64,000 nt of DNA from CAYLPJ01 sp964385465 (lineage in GTDB: Bacteria; Planctomycetota; Phycisphaerae; SM23-33), in NCBI GenBank assembly GCA_964385465.1, contig CAYLPJ010000036.1:4785-68784 (forward strand), written 5' to 3'. Made by a program: the position numbers and the translations under genes. Below are positions 44,667-53,346 of this stretch, piece after piece. Below the pieces are notes generated by a model. It was not told where the DNA came from. It was given only the letters and a program-made list of their open reading frames with translations, and did no database searches. Position 1 is the stretch's first letter. Every line of letters starts with the position of its first letter.

Positions 44667-45736
44667 GGGTGCACCTCTCTTGCGCTGCGGGACCGGGCGT
44701 GCCGGTAGCTCGGCGAGTCGCCCGGCCCGGTGCCGACGCGCCGGCCGATCGAGGCCAGCAGGCCGCGGAGCTCGCGGTCGAAGTCCTCGCCCTCGGCCAG
44801 GCACGCCTTGGCGGGATAGATCTCGTACAGCCGCCGGTAGGCCGGCGGGGTCAGGTTCGGCATGACGACGTTCGCCCCGCACCGCAGCCCGTGGGCCCGC
44901 CCGTCGGGGTCCAGCGTCGCCAGCGCCGTCGTGGCCGGTATGTTCGCCTCCGGGCGGACCAGGCGGGTCAGCGCGACGACCTTGCGGGCCATCTCGGCCG
45001 TGTTGGGCACCTGCCCGTCGGCCGGGGGAGGAGGAACCGCCTCGCCCCGCCCCAGCGGCGTGGTCGGGTGGGGCAGGTACGGGCCGACGCCGATCATGTC
45101 GAGCTTCAGCTCGGCAAACAGCAGCAGGTCGTCGGCGAGGCTGTCGTAGCCCTGGCCCGGGATGCCGACCATCACGCCGCTGCCGAGCTCGTAGCCCAGC
45201 CGCCAGAGCGCCGCCAGGGCCGCCAGGCGGGCGTTCAGCCCGTCGCGGGCGTCGGGGTGCAGGCGGACGTACAGCCGCGGGTCGGACGTCTCGAAGCGGA
45301 GCAGGTAGCGGTCGGCGCCGGCGTCGCGCCACGCGGCGAACTCGGCGGGGTCCCGCTCGCCGAGGCTGAGCGTCACGGCCAGGCCGGTGGCGGCCTTGAT
45401 GCGGCGGACCAGGTCGGCGACGGCGTCGGCGTCGAGCCCGGCGTGCTCGCCGGCCTGGAGGACCACCGTGCCATATCCCCGCTCGGCCGCCTCTTCGGCG
45501 GCGGTGAGGATCTCGCCGTCGGACATCGTGTACCGCGGCAGGTCGGCGTTGTCGGCCCGCAGGCCGCAGTACGCGCAGCGGCGGCGGCAGCGGTTGGAGA
45601 TCTCGATCAGCCCGCGAAGGTGGACGGCGTCCCCGACATGGCGCCGGCGCGTCGCGTCGGCGAGGCGGTACAGCTCGGCAAGGCGGCGCGGGTCATTCTC
45701 GCGCAGCCAGCTCAGGATGTCCGGCCTGCTGAGCAT
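44663..45736 (-). CDS. hydE: [FeFe]-hydrogenase maturase HydE
   Basis: Radical-SAM enzyme (357 residues) acting on the Fe-CO/CN synthon during H-cluster assembly. The cluster motif is EISNRCRRRCAYCGLRADN (Cx3Cx2C, about 51-58). Other family segments are GTVVLQAGEH, YLLRFETSDPRLY, GSGVMVGIPGQGYDSLADD and MIGVGPYLPHPTTPLG. The 3' end couples to hydG by ATGA. The 5' end overlaps the preceding regulator gene by 44 bases, an unusually long overlap that suggests tight co-expression. Confidence 0.95.
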   Translation of the reverse strand: MLSRPDILSWLRENDPRRLAELYRLADATRRRHVGDAVHLRGLIEISNRCRRRCAYCGLRADNADLPRYTMSDGEILTAAEEAAERGYGTVVLQAGEHAGLDADAVADLVRRIKAATGLAVTLSLGERDPAEFAAWRDAGADRYLLRFETSDPRLYVRLHPDARDGLNARLAALAALWRLGYELGSGVMVGIPGQGYDSLADDLLLFAELKLDMIGVGPYLPHPTTPLGRGEAVPPPPADGQVPNTAEMARKVVALTRLVRPEANIPATTALATLDPDGRAHGLRCGANVVMPNLTPPAYRRLYEIYPAKACLAEGEDFDRELRGLLASIGRRVGTGPGDSPSYRHARSRSAREVHP

Positions 45737-46883
45737 TCTCGTCGGCCTCGGGTTCGGTGTGCTTGTGGAGCGTGACGGTGAACGTCGAGCCCACGTCGGG
45801 CTCGCTGCGGACGGCGATGTCGCCGGCGTACATGCGGGCGAGCTTGCGGACGGTGCTGAGCCCCAGCCCGCTGCCGAGGATGTTCCGCGTCTTCTCGTTG
45901 CGGATGCGGACGAAGTCCTCGAACAGCCGCGCCGCCTCCTCGTCGGTCATGCCGATGCCCGTGTCCGTCACCGTGATGCGGGCCCGCTCGCCCTCGTCGG
46001 CGAGCGCCACGGTCACCGTCCCGCCGGGGCGGTTGTACTTCACGCCGTTGGAGACCAGGTTGTTCAGGATGATCTCCATCTCCCCCCGGTCGGCCCGCAG
46101 CGGCAGGGCCTCGGGTGCCTCCAGCTCGATGGTCACGTCGGCGTCGTCGGCCGCCGGGGCGAGCGTCTCGATGGCGGACTCGGCCACCTCGCGGAGGTCC
46201 ACGTCGGCGAAGTCCCGCCGCTTCTGCCCGGACTCGATCCGCGTCAGGTCCAGCAAGTCGAAGATCAGCTTCCGCATCCCGTCCAGGCGGATCATCGAGC
46301 GGTCCAGCATCTTCTCGTACGCCGCCACGTCGTCGCCGGCCGCCCGGTCCCGGATGATCTTCAGGTACCCGTCGATCGCGTTCAGCGGCGCCTTCAACTC
46401 GTGGCTGAGCACGCTGATGAACTGGAAGCGAAGCTGGCGTTTCTCGGCCGCGAGGCGGCGGGCCTGGCGGCGGACGGCGAGGTGGCGGGCGGCCTTTCGC
46501 ACGGCGGCCTTGAGCTCGGCGGGGGTGAACGGTTTGGCGAGGAAGTCGTAGGCGCCGCGCTTGGTGGCGGTGACCGCGGTCTCGAGGGAGGCATAGGCCG
46601 TGATCATGATGGTGAGCACGCCGGTCTCGTCGCCGTCGCGGTCCAGGCGCTCGAGGACGTCCAGGCCGTTGATCCCCGGCAGCTTGTAGTCCAGGAGCAT
46701 GAGGTCGACATGCTCGGCCGCCAGCAGTTCCAGGGCGGCCTCGCCGTCCTCGGCGGTCAGCGTCTCGAAGCGCAGGTCCTCGCCCGTCTCGGGCACGGTG
46801 ATGGTGGCGTCCCGCAGCGCGCGGGCCACGCCCGCCCGCATGCCCGGCTCGTCGTCCACGACCAGTACGCGATAGGTCTCCAT
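45693..46883 (-). CDS. Response regulator-histidine kinase hybrid
   Basis: A 396-residue soluble signalling protein with an N-terminal receiver domain (about 1-125; VLVVDDEPGMR, phospho-acceptor Asp in LMLLDYKLPGINGLDVL, Lys in FLAKPFTP). A HisKA domain follows with His in SVLSHELKAPLNAIDGY (near 178), then an HATPase domain with ILNNLVSNGVKYN, DTGIGM and GSGLGLSTVRKLA. It is three bases from the upstream receiver gene and overlaps hydE. It could receive phosphate from the hydrogenase-domain kinase and pass it on, but no DNA-binding output domain is present. Confidence 0.9.
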   Translation of the reverse strand: METYRVLVVDDEPGMRAGVARALRDATITVPETGEDLRFETLTAEDGEAALELLAAEHVDLMLLDYKLPGINGLDVLERLDRDGDETGVLTIMITAYASLETAVTATKRGAYDFLAKPFTPAELKAAVRKAARHLAVRRQARRLAAEKRQLRFQFISVLSHELKAPLNAIDGYLKIIRDRAAGDDVAAYEKMLDRSMIRLDGMRKLIFDLLDLTRIESGQKRRDFADVDLREVAESAIETLAPAADDADVTIELEAPEALPLRADRGEMEIILNNLVSNGVKYNRPGGTVTVALADEGERARITVTDTGIGMTDEEAARLFEDFVRIRNEKTRNILGSGLGLSTVRKLARMYAGDIAVRSEPDVGSTFTVTLHKHTEPEADENAQQAGHPELAARE

Positions 46884-46885
46884 GC

Positions 46886-47290
46886 TCAGTGCTCCTTCAG
46901 CAGCCGCTCGATCTCCCGGCGGAGCTGCTCGAAGCGGATCGGCTTGGGCAGCAGAACGTCGGCCTTGACCCAGCTCCGCTCCTCCTCCGTGGCCGCGTCG
47001 AAGCTCAGCGAGGTCTCGCCGGCCACGCCCGTGACCAGGATCACCGGCAGCTTCGGGTCCATCTTCTTGATGCGGTGGCAGAGGGCGAAGCCGCCATCGA
47101 CGTGCTCCATCATCAGGTCCAGCACGGCCACGTCGGGGCGAAGCTCGTCCAGCAGCTTCTCGGCCGCGGCCTGGCTGTCGGCAGTGACCACCTCGAAGCC
47201 GGCCTGGCGGAAGTGCAGCTCCTGCTGGGAGAGGAAGTCCACGTCGTCGTCCACCAGCAGCACGGTCGTCTTGTCGTTCGTCTCCGTCAT
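46886..47290 (-). CDS. Stand-alone response regulator receiver
   Basis: CheY-like receiver of 134 residues. It has the acidic pocket VLLVDDDVDFLSQQE, the phospho-acceptor Asp in DVAVLDLMMEHVDGGFALC, Thr in ILVTGVAG and Lys in DVLLPKPIRFEQL. There is no output domain. An unusual insertion (ETSLSFDAATEEERSWV) follows the Thr loop. It lies between two kinases, so it may be a phosphate shuttle between them. Confidence 0.9.
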   Translation of the reverse strand: MTETNDKTTVLLVDDDVDFLSQQELHFRQAGFEVVTADSQAAAEKLLDELRPDVAVLDLMMEHVDGGFALCHRIKKMDPKLPVILVTGVAGETSLSFDAATEEERSWVKADVLLPKPIRFEQLRREIERLLKEH

Positions 47291-47341
47291 CGGTTCGTCC
47301 TCTCGTCGTCCGGCGGGGGGTCGCCCCGGGTCGTCGGTGCG

Positions 47342-49363
47342 CTATTCCTCCCGCCGCGTGCGGGGCAGCGTGACGGTGAAGGTCGTTCCCGTCGGCCCCT
47401 CGGCCGGGTCTGCGTTGGATTCCACGCGGATGTCGCCGCGGTGCATCTTCACGATGCCATAGGTTACCGCCAGGCCGAGCCCGGTGCCCTTGCCGATCTG
47501 CTTGGTCGTGAAGAACGGCTCGAAGACCTTCCGCACGTTGTCGGCGGGGATGCCCACGCCGCTGTCCGCCACCGCGAGCGTCACGTCCTCGGTCCCGCCG
47601 GTGACGGTCACCGCGATCGTCCCCCCGTCGGGCATGGCCGCGATGGCGTTGCTGACGAGGTTCGTCAGCACCTGGGTGACCTGATCGGAATCCACCTCGG
47701 CGACGGCGGAATCGCCCCGGCGGATCACCTCGGTGTCTATCGTATCCGGCACGTGCAGGGCCTTGAGGGTGTTCTCGACGAGCGTGGCCAGGTCCGTCTC
47801 CTGGGCGACGACCTTGCTCTGGCGGGCGAAGTTCAGCAGCCCGGCGACGATCTTCTTGCAGCGGTCCGCCTGCTCGACGATCATCCGCAGGTCCTCGCGA
47901 AGCTCCTCGCCTTCGGCCTCGCCGCCGGCCTCGACGCTCTGCTCCAGCAGCAGGTGGGCGTACATCAGCACCACGCCGAGGGGGTTGTTCACCTCGTGGG
48001 CGATGCCGGCGGCGAGCTGGCCCATGCTGGCGAGCTTCTCCGACTGCATCAGCGCCTCCTGCGTGCTGGCGAGCTGGTCGTTGGAGACCGCCAGCTCGCC
48101 GACCGTGCGGCGCAGCTCGTCGATCGTGTGCGGCAGGCACATCTCGCTCTCGGCCAGGCCCTTGAAGATCGCGATGGCGTGGTCGCGGCAGGTGTCGTAG
48201 CCGCAGGCGCCGCAATTGAGCTCGTCTTCCGCGGCGGTCTTGCCCATCCGCGCGAGGATCTGGCGGATCTCCTCCTCGAACGGCACGGCCATGCGCTGGT
48301 CGGCGGCGGCGTAGGTCCGGCTCAGGTCGAGGTCGGCGCATCGCCGGGCGGCGTCGGCGGCGTCGGGGGGCAGCCCGGCGAGCCGCCGGCGGACGTACTT
48401 GCTCACGCGGAAGCGGCGGCGGAAGAGCGGCTCGTCGCTGCTCATGCCGGCGCCCATGATGCAGCCGTTGCAGCAGAGCACCTCGAGCAGCCTGGCTTCC
48501 AGGTCGCCGGACTCGAACTCGCGGATGGCCTCGACGAACCCGGTACGCCCCTCGGCGGTGACGACGTCGCCGCGGATGAGGTCCTCGTCGATGTCGGCGG
48601 CCTGGAGCAGCCCGCGGCTGATCGGGAACAGCGCCCCGGTGCCGGGGTGCGGGGGGTCCATCGCGGACGGCTCGGCGCTCTCGGGCGTGATGCCTCGCAG
48701 CCTGAAGAGCTCGCGGAGCTCGACGAACGTCATCGCCGCGTCGAGCTCGTCCGGCAGGGCGGCGCTGGATGCCTCGCCCTTCTTGGCGATGCACGGGCCG
48801 ATGAACACGCACCGCAGATCCGGCCCGTGCAGCTCGTGCAGCGCCCGCGCCAGGGCGACCATCGGCGAGACGATCGGCGCCAGGTTGCCCACCAGCTCGG
48901 GGTGGTACCGCTCGACGAACGCGACGATCGCCGGGCAGCTCGTGGCGATGTACCGCTTGTCGTCGGCGGCGGTGAGGAGCTTGCGGTACGCGGCGGCGAC
49001 GAGATCGGCGCCGAACGCCACCTCGGTGACCATGGCGAAGCCGAGCCCGCGGAGCATGCCGGCCAGCGTGTCGGCGTCGACGTCGGCGAACTCCGCGGGG
49101 AAGCTGGGCGCCAGGCAGGCGGCGACCCTCTCCGGTCCGTCCAGCAGGGCCTCGACGCTCTCGGCGGAGGGCAGGACCTCCTTGGCGTGCTGGCTGCACA
49201 CGCGGACGCAGTTGCCGCAGCCGATGCAGCGCTCGGGAATGACCTCGGCCTGCCCGTCGGCGATGCGGATGGCCTTGGCGGGGCATTCGCGGACGCACGT
49301 GTAGCAGACCCGGCAGCGTTCCCGGATGGTGCGGACCAGCGCGATGTCCTTGCGTGCGTTCAT
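47342..49363 (-). CDS. Histidine kinase with ferredoxin and [FeFe]-hydrogenase-like sensor domains
   Basis: A 673-residue fusion. Residues about 14-62 hold two 4Fe-4S motifs (CRVCYTCVRECP, CIGCGNCVRVCS). Residues about 75-340 resemble the H-cluster domain: IATSCPAIVAFVE (L1 Cys), FIGPCIAKKGE (L2 Cys) and LEVLCCNGCIMGAG (L3 Cys pair). An FeS domain (CGACGYDTCRDHA, near 381) follows, then a HisKA domain with the phospho-acceptor His in GIAHEVNNPLGV (near 456) and an HATPase domain with NLVSNAIAAMPDGG and GLGLAVTYGIV. There is no PAS domain and no membrane segment. It probably senses redox state or H2 in the cytoplasm and controls the two regulators encoded downstream. Confidence 0.88.
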   Translation of the reverse strand: MNARKDIALVRTIRERCRVCYTCVRECPAKAIRIADGQAEVIPERCIGCGNCVRVCSQHAKEVLPSAESVEALLDGPERVAACLAPSFPAEFADVDADTLAGMLRGLGFAMVTEVAFGADLVAAAYRKLLTAADDKRYIATSCPAIVAFVERYHPELVGNLAPIVSPMVALARALHELHGPDLRCVFIGPCIAKKGEASSAALPDELDAAMTFVELRELFRLRGITPESAEPSAMDPPHPGTGALFPISRGLLQAADIDEDLIRGDVVTAEGRTGFVEAIREFESGDLEARLLEVLCCNGCIMGAGMSSDEPLFRRRFRVSKYVRRRLAGLPPDAADAARRCADLDLSRTYAAADQRMAVPFEEEIRQILARMGKTAAEDELNCGACGYDTCRDHAIAIFKGLAESEMCLPHTIDELRRTVGELAVSNDQLASTQEALMQSEKLASMGQLAAGIAHEVNNPLGVVLMYAHLLLEQSVEAGGEAEGEELREDLRMIVEQADRCKKIVAGLLNFARQSKVVAQETDLATLVENTLKALHVPDTIDTEVIRRGDSAVAEVDSDQVTQVLTNLVSNAIAAMPDGGTIAVTVTGGTEDVTLAVADSGVGIPADNVRKVFEPFFTTKQIGKGTGLGLAVTYGIVKMHRGDIRVESNADPAEGPTGTTFTVTLPRTRREE

Positions 49364-49381
49364 GGCCTCGCCTCGCGGCGT

Positions 49382-51103
49382 CTACAGCGTGACGTCTCTC
49401 TTGGCGTAGTGCGTGTGGAGCAGCTCGTGGCTCTTCTCGCCGAGGGGCTCGCCGAGGAACTCCTCGTACAGCCGGCGGACCTCGGCGTTGGCGTGCGAGG
49501 TCCGCACGTGGGCGTCGCGGTCGATCCTGTACAGCGCGCCCAGCCGGGCGCGGACGGCGTCGGCGTCCGTGCCGTACGGCTGCCCGCCGCCGGCGATGCA
49601 CCCGCCGGGGCAGGTCATCACCTCGATGAAGTGCAGCTCCTTGCGCCCGGCGCGGACCTCCTCCAGCAGGCGGTGGGCGTTGCCCAGCCCGCTGACGACG
49701 GCGACCTTCAACTCCAGCCCGCCGATCTCCAGGCGGGCCTCCTTCACGCCGTCCAGCCCGCGGACGCCCTTGACCTCGAGCCGGCCGAGCTCCTCGCCCG
49801 TGAGCATCCAGACGGCGGTGCGGACGGCGGCCTCCATGACCCCGCCGCTGCCGCCGAAGAGCTTGCCTGCGCTGCTTCGCTCGCCGAACGGCGTGTCCGG
49901 CGCGTCGGGGGCCAGGGCGTCGAGGTCCAGGCCCCGCATCCGCATCAGCCGGGCCAGCTCGCGCGTGGTCAGCACGGCGTCGATGTCCGGAACGCCCTCG
50001 CGGGCCATCTCCGGGCGCTCGGCCTCGAACTTCTTCGCCGTGCAGGGCATCACCGCGACGCTGACGATCTTCTCAGGGTCGATCCCCTCGCGGTCGGCGA
50101 AGTAGGTCTTGATGATCGCCCCGAGCATCTGCTGGGGGCTGCGGCAGGAGGACAGGTTGGGGAGGAACTCCGGCCAGCGCTGCTCGACGAACTTGATCCA
50201 GCCCGGCGAGCAGCTCGTCATCATCGGCAGGGTCCCGCCGGTGCGGACGCGCTGCACCAGCTCGCTGGCCTCCTCCATGATCGTCAGGTCCGCCGAGAAG
50301 CTCGTCTCGAACACGCGGTCGAAGCCCAGGCGTCGCAAGGCGGCGGTCATCTTGCCCGCGACGTCCGTGCCGCCCTTGAGGCCGAACTCCTCGGCCAGCG
50401 TGACGGACACGGCCGGGGCGTGCTGGACGACAACGACCTTCTCGGGGTCGGCGAGGGCGTCCTGGACGGTCTTGAGGTGGCTCTGCTCGCGGAGCGCGCC
50501 GGTCGGGCAGGCCATGACGCACTGCCCGCAGTGGATGCAGCTCGACACGTTGAGCCCCTCGTCGAAGGCCGTGCCGACCTCCGTCCCGCTGCCGCGCCCG
50601 ATGAAGTCGATCGCGCCGACGGCCTGGACCTCTTCGCAGACGCGGACGCACCGCCCGCAGAGGATGCACTTGGCGGGGTCGCGGACGAGCGACGGGCTGG
50701 AGACGTCCAGCTTCGCGGCGGTCTTGGCACCGGCGTACCGCCGCTCGCGGACGCCGAGTTCCTCGGCCAGCCCCTGGAGCTCGCAGCGCCCGTTGCGGAC
50801 GCAGTAGAGGCAGTCGTCGGGGTGGTCGGCCAGCAGCAGCTCCACGACGGTCTTGCGGGCGCGGATGACGCGCGGCGAGTGCGTGCGAACCTTCAGCCCG
50901 TCGCTGACGGGGAAGGCGCAGCTCGGCACGAGCCCGCGGCTGCCCTCGACCTCGACGACGCACATCCGGCAGGCCCCGGTCGGCGGGAGCCCCTCGACGT
51001 TGCACAGCGTGGGGATGCGGATCCCCTCCCGCCGGAGCACGCCCAGAAGCATCTCGCCGTCCTCGGCCTCCACTCGCCTGTCATTGACTTCGATCGTTGC
51101 CAT
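49382..51103 (-). CDS. hydA: [FeFe]-hydrogenase catalytic subunit HydA (HndD-like)
   Basis: Catalytic subunit of a multimeric NAD(H)-linked hydrogenase, 573 residues. In order it has a 2Fe-2S domain (CNVEGLPPTGACRMC), a His-Cys3 4Fe-4S motif (HPDDCLYCVRNGRCELQ), two 4Fe-4S clusters (CILCGRCVRVCEE, CIHCGQCVMACP), and the H-cluster domain with TSCSPGWIKFVE (L1), VMPCTAKKFEAE (L2) and EVMTCPGGCIAGGGQP (L3). A small-subunit-like C-terminus ends HELLHTHYAKRDV. L1 has Ser after the Cys where clostridial CpI has a second Cys; from memory, HndD-type enzymes often read this way. HydB and HydC upstream complete the complex. Confidence 0.95.
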   Translation of the reverse strand: MATIEVNDRRVEAEDGEMLLGVLRREGIRIPTLCNVEGLPPTGACRMCVVEVEGSRGLVPSCAFPVSDGLKVRTHSPRVIRARKTVVELLLADHPDDCLYCVRNGRCELQGLAEELGVRERRYAGAKTAAKLDVSSPSLVRDPAKCILCGRCVRVCEEVQAVGAIDFIGRGSGTEVGTAFDEGLNVSSCIHCGQCVMACPTGALREQSHLKTVQDALADPEKVVVVQHAPAVSVTLAEEFGLKGGTDVAGKMTAALRRLGFDRVFETSFSADLTIMEEASELVQRVRTGGTLPMMTSCSPGWIKFVEQRWPEFLPNLSSCRSPQQMLGAIIKTYFADREGIDPEKIVSVAVMPCTAKKFEAERPEMAREGVPDIDAVLTTRELARLMRMRGLDLDALAPDAPDTPFGERSSAGKLFGGSGGVMEAAVRTAVWMLTGEELGRLEVKGVRGLDGVKEARLEIGGLELKVAVVSGLGNAHRLLEEVRAGRKELHFIEVMTCPGGCIAGGGQPYGTDADAVRARLGALYRIDRDAHVRTSHANAEVRRLYEEFLGEPLGEKSHELLHTHYAKRDVTL

Positions 51104-51339
51104 GGCTCTTTCCTTCAGAATCGGCAGGGATGCGGCAGATGCGGAGCTCGGGGCTCAAACCCAAATCCCGGATTCCACCGCCCGGGGTCCGACGTTCGCG
51201 GCCCGGCCTCTGAGACCTGCGCTTCGGCATCCGAGGTCTGCATGTGAGATCCGCAATCCGACATCCGTACTCCGACTCCTCTTTCCGGTCCTGTCCCGTG
51301 CATCCCGTGAATGCCGGCTGTCCTTCCATGCGTTATCAA
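51104..51339. repeat. Degenerate repeat spacer between hydB and hydA
   Basis: A 236-base non-coding spacer inside an otherwise tightly packed operon. It holds short imperfect units around ATCCG (AGATCCGCAATCCGACATCC and neighbours, 51247-51290) and an inverted repeat AGACCT ... AGGTCT (51214-51240). Similar low-complexity spacers appear elsewhere in this window. No promoter is convincing. Confidence 0.5.
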
Positions 51340-53346
51340 CTACTCCCGGATGACGGCGTCGAACTTGCAGGCGTCCAGGCAGGCGCCGCAGCGGATGCAC
51401 TTGTCCGGGATGATGTAGTGCGGGCTCTTCGGGGCGCCCATGATCGCCTCGACGGGGCATTTCTTCGCACACAGCGTGCAGCCGCGGCAGGCGTCCGGAT
51501 CGATCCGGTAGGTCAGCAGCTCCGTGCAGACACCCGCCGGGCAGCGGCGCTCGTAGATGTGCGCCTCGTATTCGTCCCGGAACCACCGTAGCGTGCTCAG
51601 CACCGGGTTGGGGGCCGTCTGGCCCAGCCCGCAGAGGCTCGTGTCGCGGATCACCTCGGCCAGCCGCTGGAGGTACATCACGCCCCGGAAGCGATCGAGC
51701 GCGTCGATGTCGGTCTCGCTGGCGCGGCCGCGGGTGATCTTGCCCAGCACCTCCAGCATCCGCCGCGTGCCCTCCCGGCAGGGAATGCACTTGCCGCAGC
51801 TCTCGCGCTGGACGAAGTCCATGAAGAACTTCGCCACGTCCACCATGCAGGTCGAGTCGTCCATGACCACCAGCCCGCCGGAGCCCATCATCGCCCCGAC
51901 GGTCTTGAGCGACTCGTAGTCGATCTCGATGTCGAGGTGCTCGGCCGGGACGCACCCGCCGGAGGGCCCGCCGATCTGGACGGCCTTGAACTGCCTGCCC
52001 TCGCCGACCCCCCCGCCGATGTCGAAGATGATCTCGCGGAGCCTGGTGCCCATGGCCACCTCGACGAGGCCGGTGAGCTCGATCTTGCCCGACAGCGCGA
52101 AGACCTTCGTGCCCTTGGAGCCCTCCGTGCCCAGCGCCGCGAACGCCTCGGGCCCGCGGGTCAGCAGCCCGGGCAGGTTCGCCAGCGTCTCGACGTTGTT
52201 GATGATCGTCGGCTGGCCGAACAGCCCCCGCACCGCCGGGAACGGCGGGCGCGGACGCGGCATGCCGCGCTTGCCCTCGATGCTGTGGATCAGCGCCGTC
52301 TCCTCCCCGCAGACGAACGCGCCGGCGCCCATCTTGATGACGATGTCCAGGTTGAAGCCGCTGTCGAGGATGTTCGTCCCCAGCAGCCCGGCCGCGCGGG
52401 CCTGCTCGATGGCCTGGCGCAGACGGCGGATCGCCAGCGGGTACTCCGCCCGGATGTAGACGTAGGCCTTCGACGCCCCGATCGCGTAAGCCGCCAGGGC
52501 CATGCCCTCCAGCAGCCGGTGCGGGTCGCCCTCGATCACCGCGCGGTCCATGAACGCGCCCGGGTCGCCCTCGTCGGCGTTGCAGATCAGGTACTTCTGC
52601 TCGGCCGGGGTCTCCAGGGCGAACCGCCACTTCCTGCCCGTGGGGAACCCCCCGCCGCCGCGCCCCCGCAGCCCGGCAGCCTCGACGCCGTCGCAGACCT
52701 CCGCCGGCGTCCGCTGGCGGATCGTCTCGCCGAGGGCGCGGTAGCCGCCATGAGCGATGTACTCGTCGATGCTCGTCGGGTCGATCACGCCGCAGTTGGC
52801 CAGCACCCACCGCGTCTGCGGGGCGAAAAACGGATGCTCGCCCAGCGGGGCGATGCCAGGCCAGGGCTCGGCGCCGCTGCCGGCGGCCGCGTCGAGCTGG
52901 CCGAGCGCCCGCTCCGCCGGGGCCATGCCCTCCCCGAGCGTCGCGGCCAGCAGCTCGCCGACCTCCTCGGCCGTGACGGAATGGAAGCACACGCGCGGGC
53001 GGCCGGGAACCTGGACGTCGACGATCGGCTCGACGGCGCAGAGCCCGACGCAGCCGACCTCGATGACGTCGGCATCGACGCCGTTGTCGGCCAGCCAGGC
53101 CTTTGCGGCGTCGAGCGTCTTGCCCGCGCCCGCGCCGAGCCCGCAGGTCCCGGTTCCGACGAACACGGCCGGGCGGGTGAGCGTCTCTCGGCGCAGCTCG
53201 GCCATGCGGTCGCGGCGCTTGGCGGCGCAGGCGTCGTCGTCGTGGCAGATCGGCCCGTCGGTCAGGCAGGCGACGAAGTCGGGGCAGGCCCGGTCGAGCC
53301 CGTGGCGGCAGGCGTCACAGCATCGGTCTTCAGTGATCGTGGCCAT
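51340..53346 (-). CDS. hydB: Hydrogenase NADH/FMN subunit HydB (NuoF-like, HndC type)
   Basis: NAD(H)-binding subunit of 668 residues. The first 60 residues are Cys-rich (CC-x2-C, then four more Cys up to position 40) and lie outside the usual domains. A thioredoxin-like 2Fe-2S domain (about 60-140; GTGTCGLGAGAG, VGCVGLCAVEP) follows, then the NADH and FMN site (GLRGRGGGGFPTGRKW, CNADEGDPGAFMDR) and an SLBB domain. Next come a 4Fe-4S helix domain (SCGKCIPCREGTRRM) and two ferredoxin clusters (CRGCTLCAKKCP, CIRCGACLDACK). It overlaps hydC by 17 bases. With HydA and HydC it can form an electron-bifurcating enzyme. Confidence 0.95.
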   Translation of the reverse strand: MATITEDRCCDACRHGLDRACPDFVACLTDGPICHDDDACAAKRRDRMAELRRETLTRPAVFVGTGTCGLGAGAGKTLDAAKAWLADNGVDADVIEVGCVGLCAVEPIVDVQVPGRPRVCFHSVTAEEVGELLAATLGEGMAPAERALGQLDAAAGSGAEPWPGIAPLGEHPFFAPQTRWVLANCGVIDPTSIDEYIAHGGYRALGETIRQRTPAEVCDGVEAAGLRGRGGGGFPTGRKWRFALETPAEQKYLICNADEGDPGAFMDRAVIEGDPHRLLEGMALAAYAIGASKAYVYIRAEYPLAIRRLRQAIEQARAAGLLGTNILDSGFNLDIVIKMGAGAFVCGEETALIHSIEGKRGMPRPRPPFPAVRGLFGQPTIINNVETLANLPGLLTRGPEAFAALGTEGSKGTKVFALSGKIELTGLVEVAMGTRLREIIFDIGGGVGEGRQFKAVQIGGPSGGCVPAEHLDIEIDYESLKTVGAMMGSGGLVVMDDSTCMVDVAKFFMDFVQRESCGKCIPCREGTRRMLEVLGKITRGRASETDIDALDRFRGVMYLQRLAEVIRDTSLCGLGQTAPNPVLSTLRWFRDEYEAHIYERRCPAGVCTELLTYRIDPDACRGCTLCAKKCPVEAIMGAPKSPHYIIPDKCIRCGACLDACKFDAVIRE

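Noticed and set aside
49382..51103. HydA L1 motif TSCSPGW as a possible loss of an H-cluster ligand
   Set aside because: The same form occurs, as I remember, in many HndD-type hydrogenases. All other H-cluster, Fe-S and maturation components are intact, so inactivation is not supported.
46889..51247. A plus-strand frame of over 1400 codons antisense to the hydrogenase genes
   Set aside because: It is the complement of the kinase and HydA genes and shows typical shadow composition.
51104..51339. Small minus-strand frames in the hydB-hydA spacer
   Set aside because: Their translations come from degenerate ATCCG-type repeats, have no ribosome-binding site and resemble no protein family.
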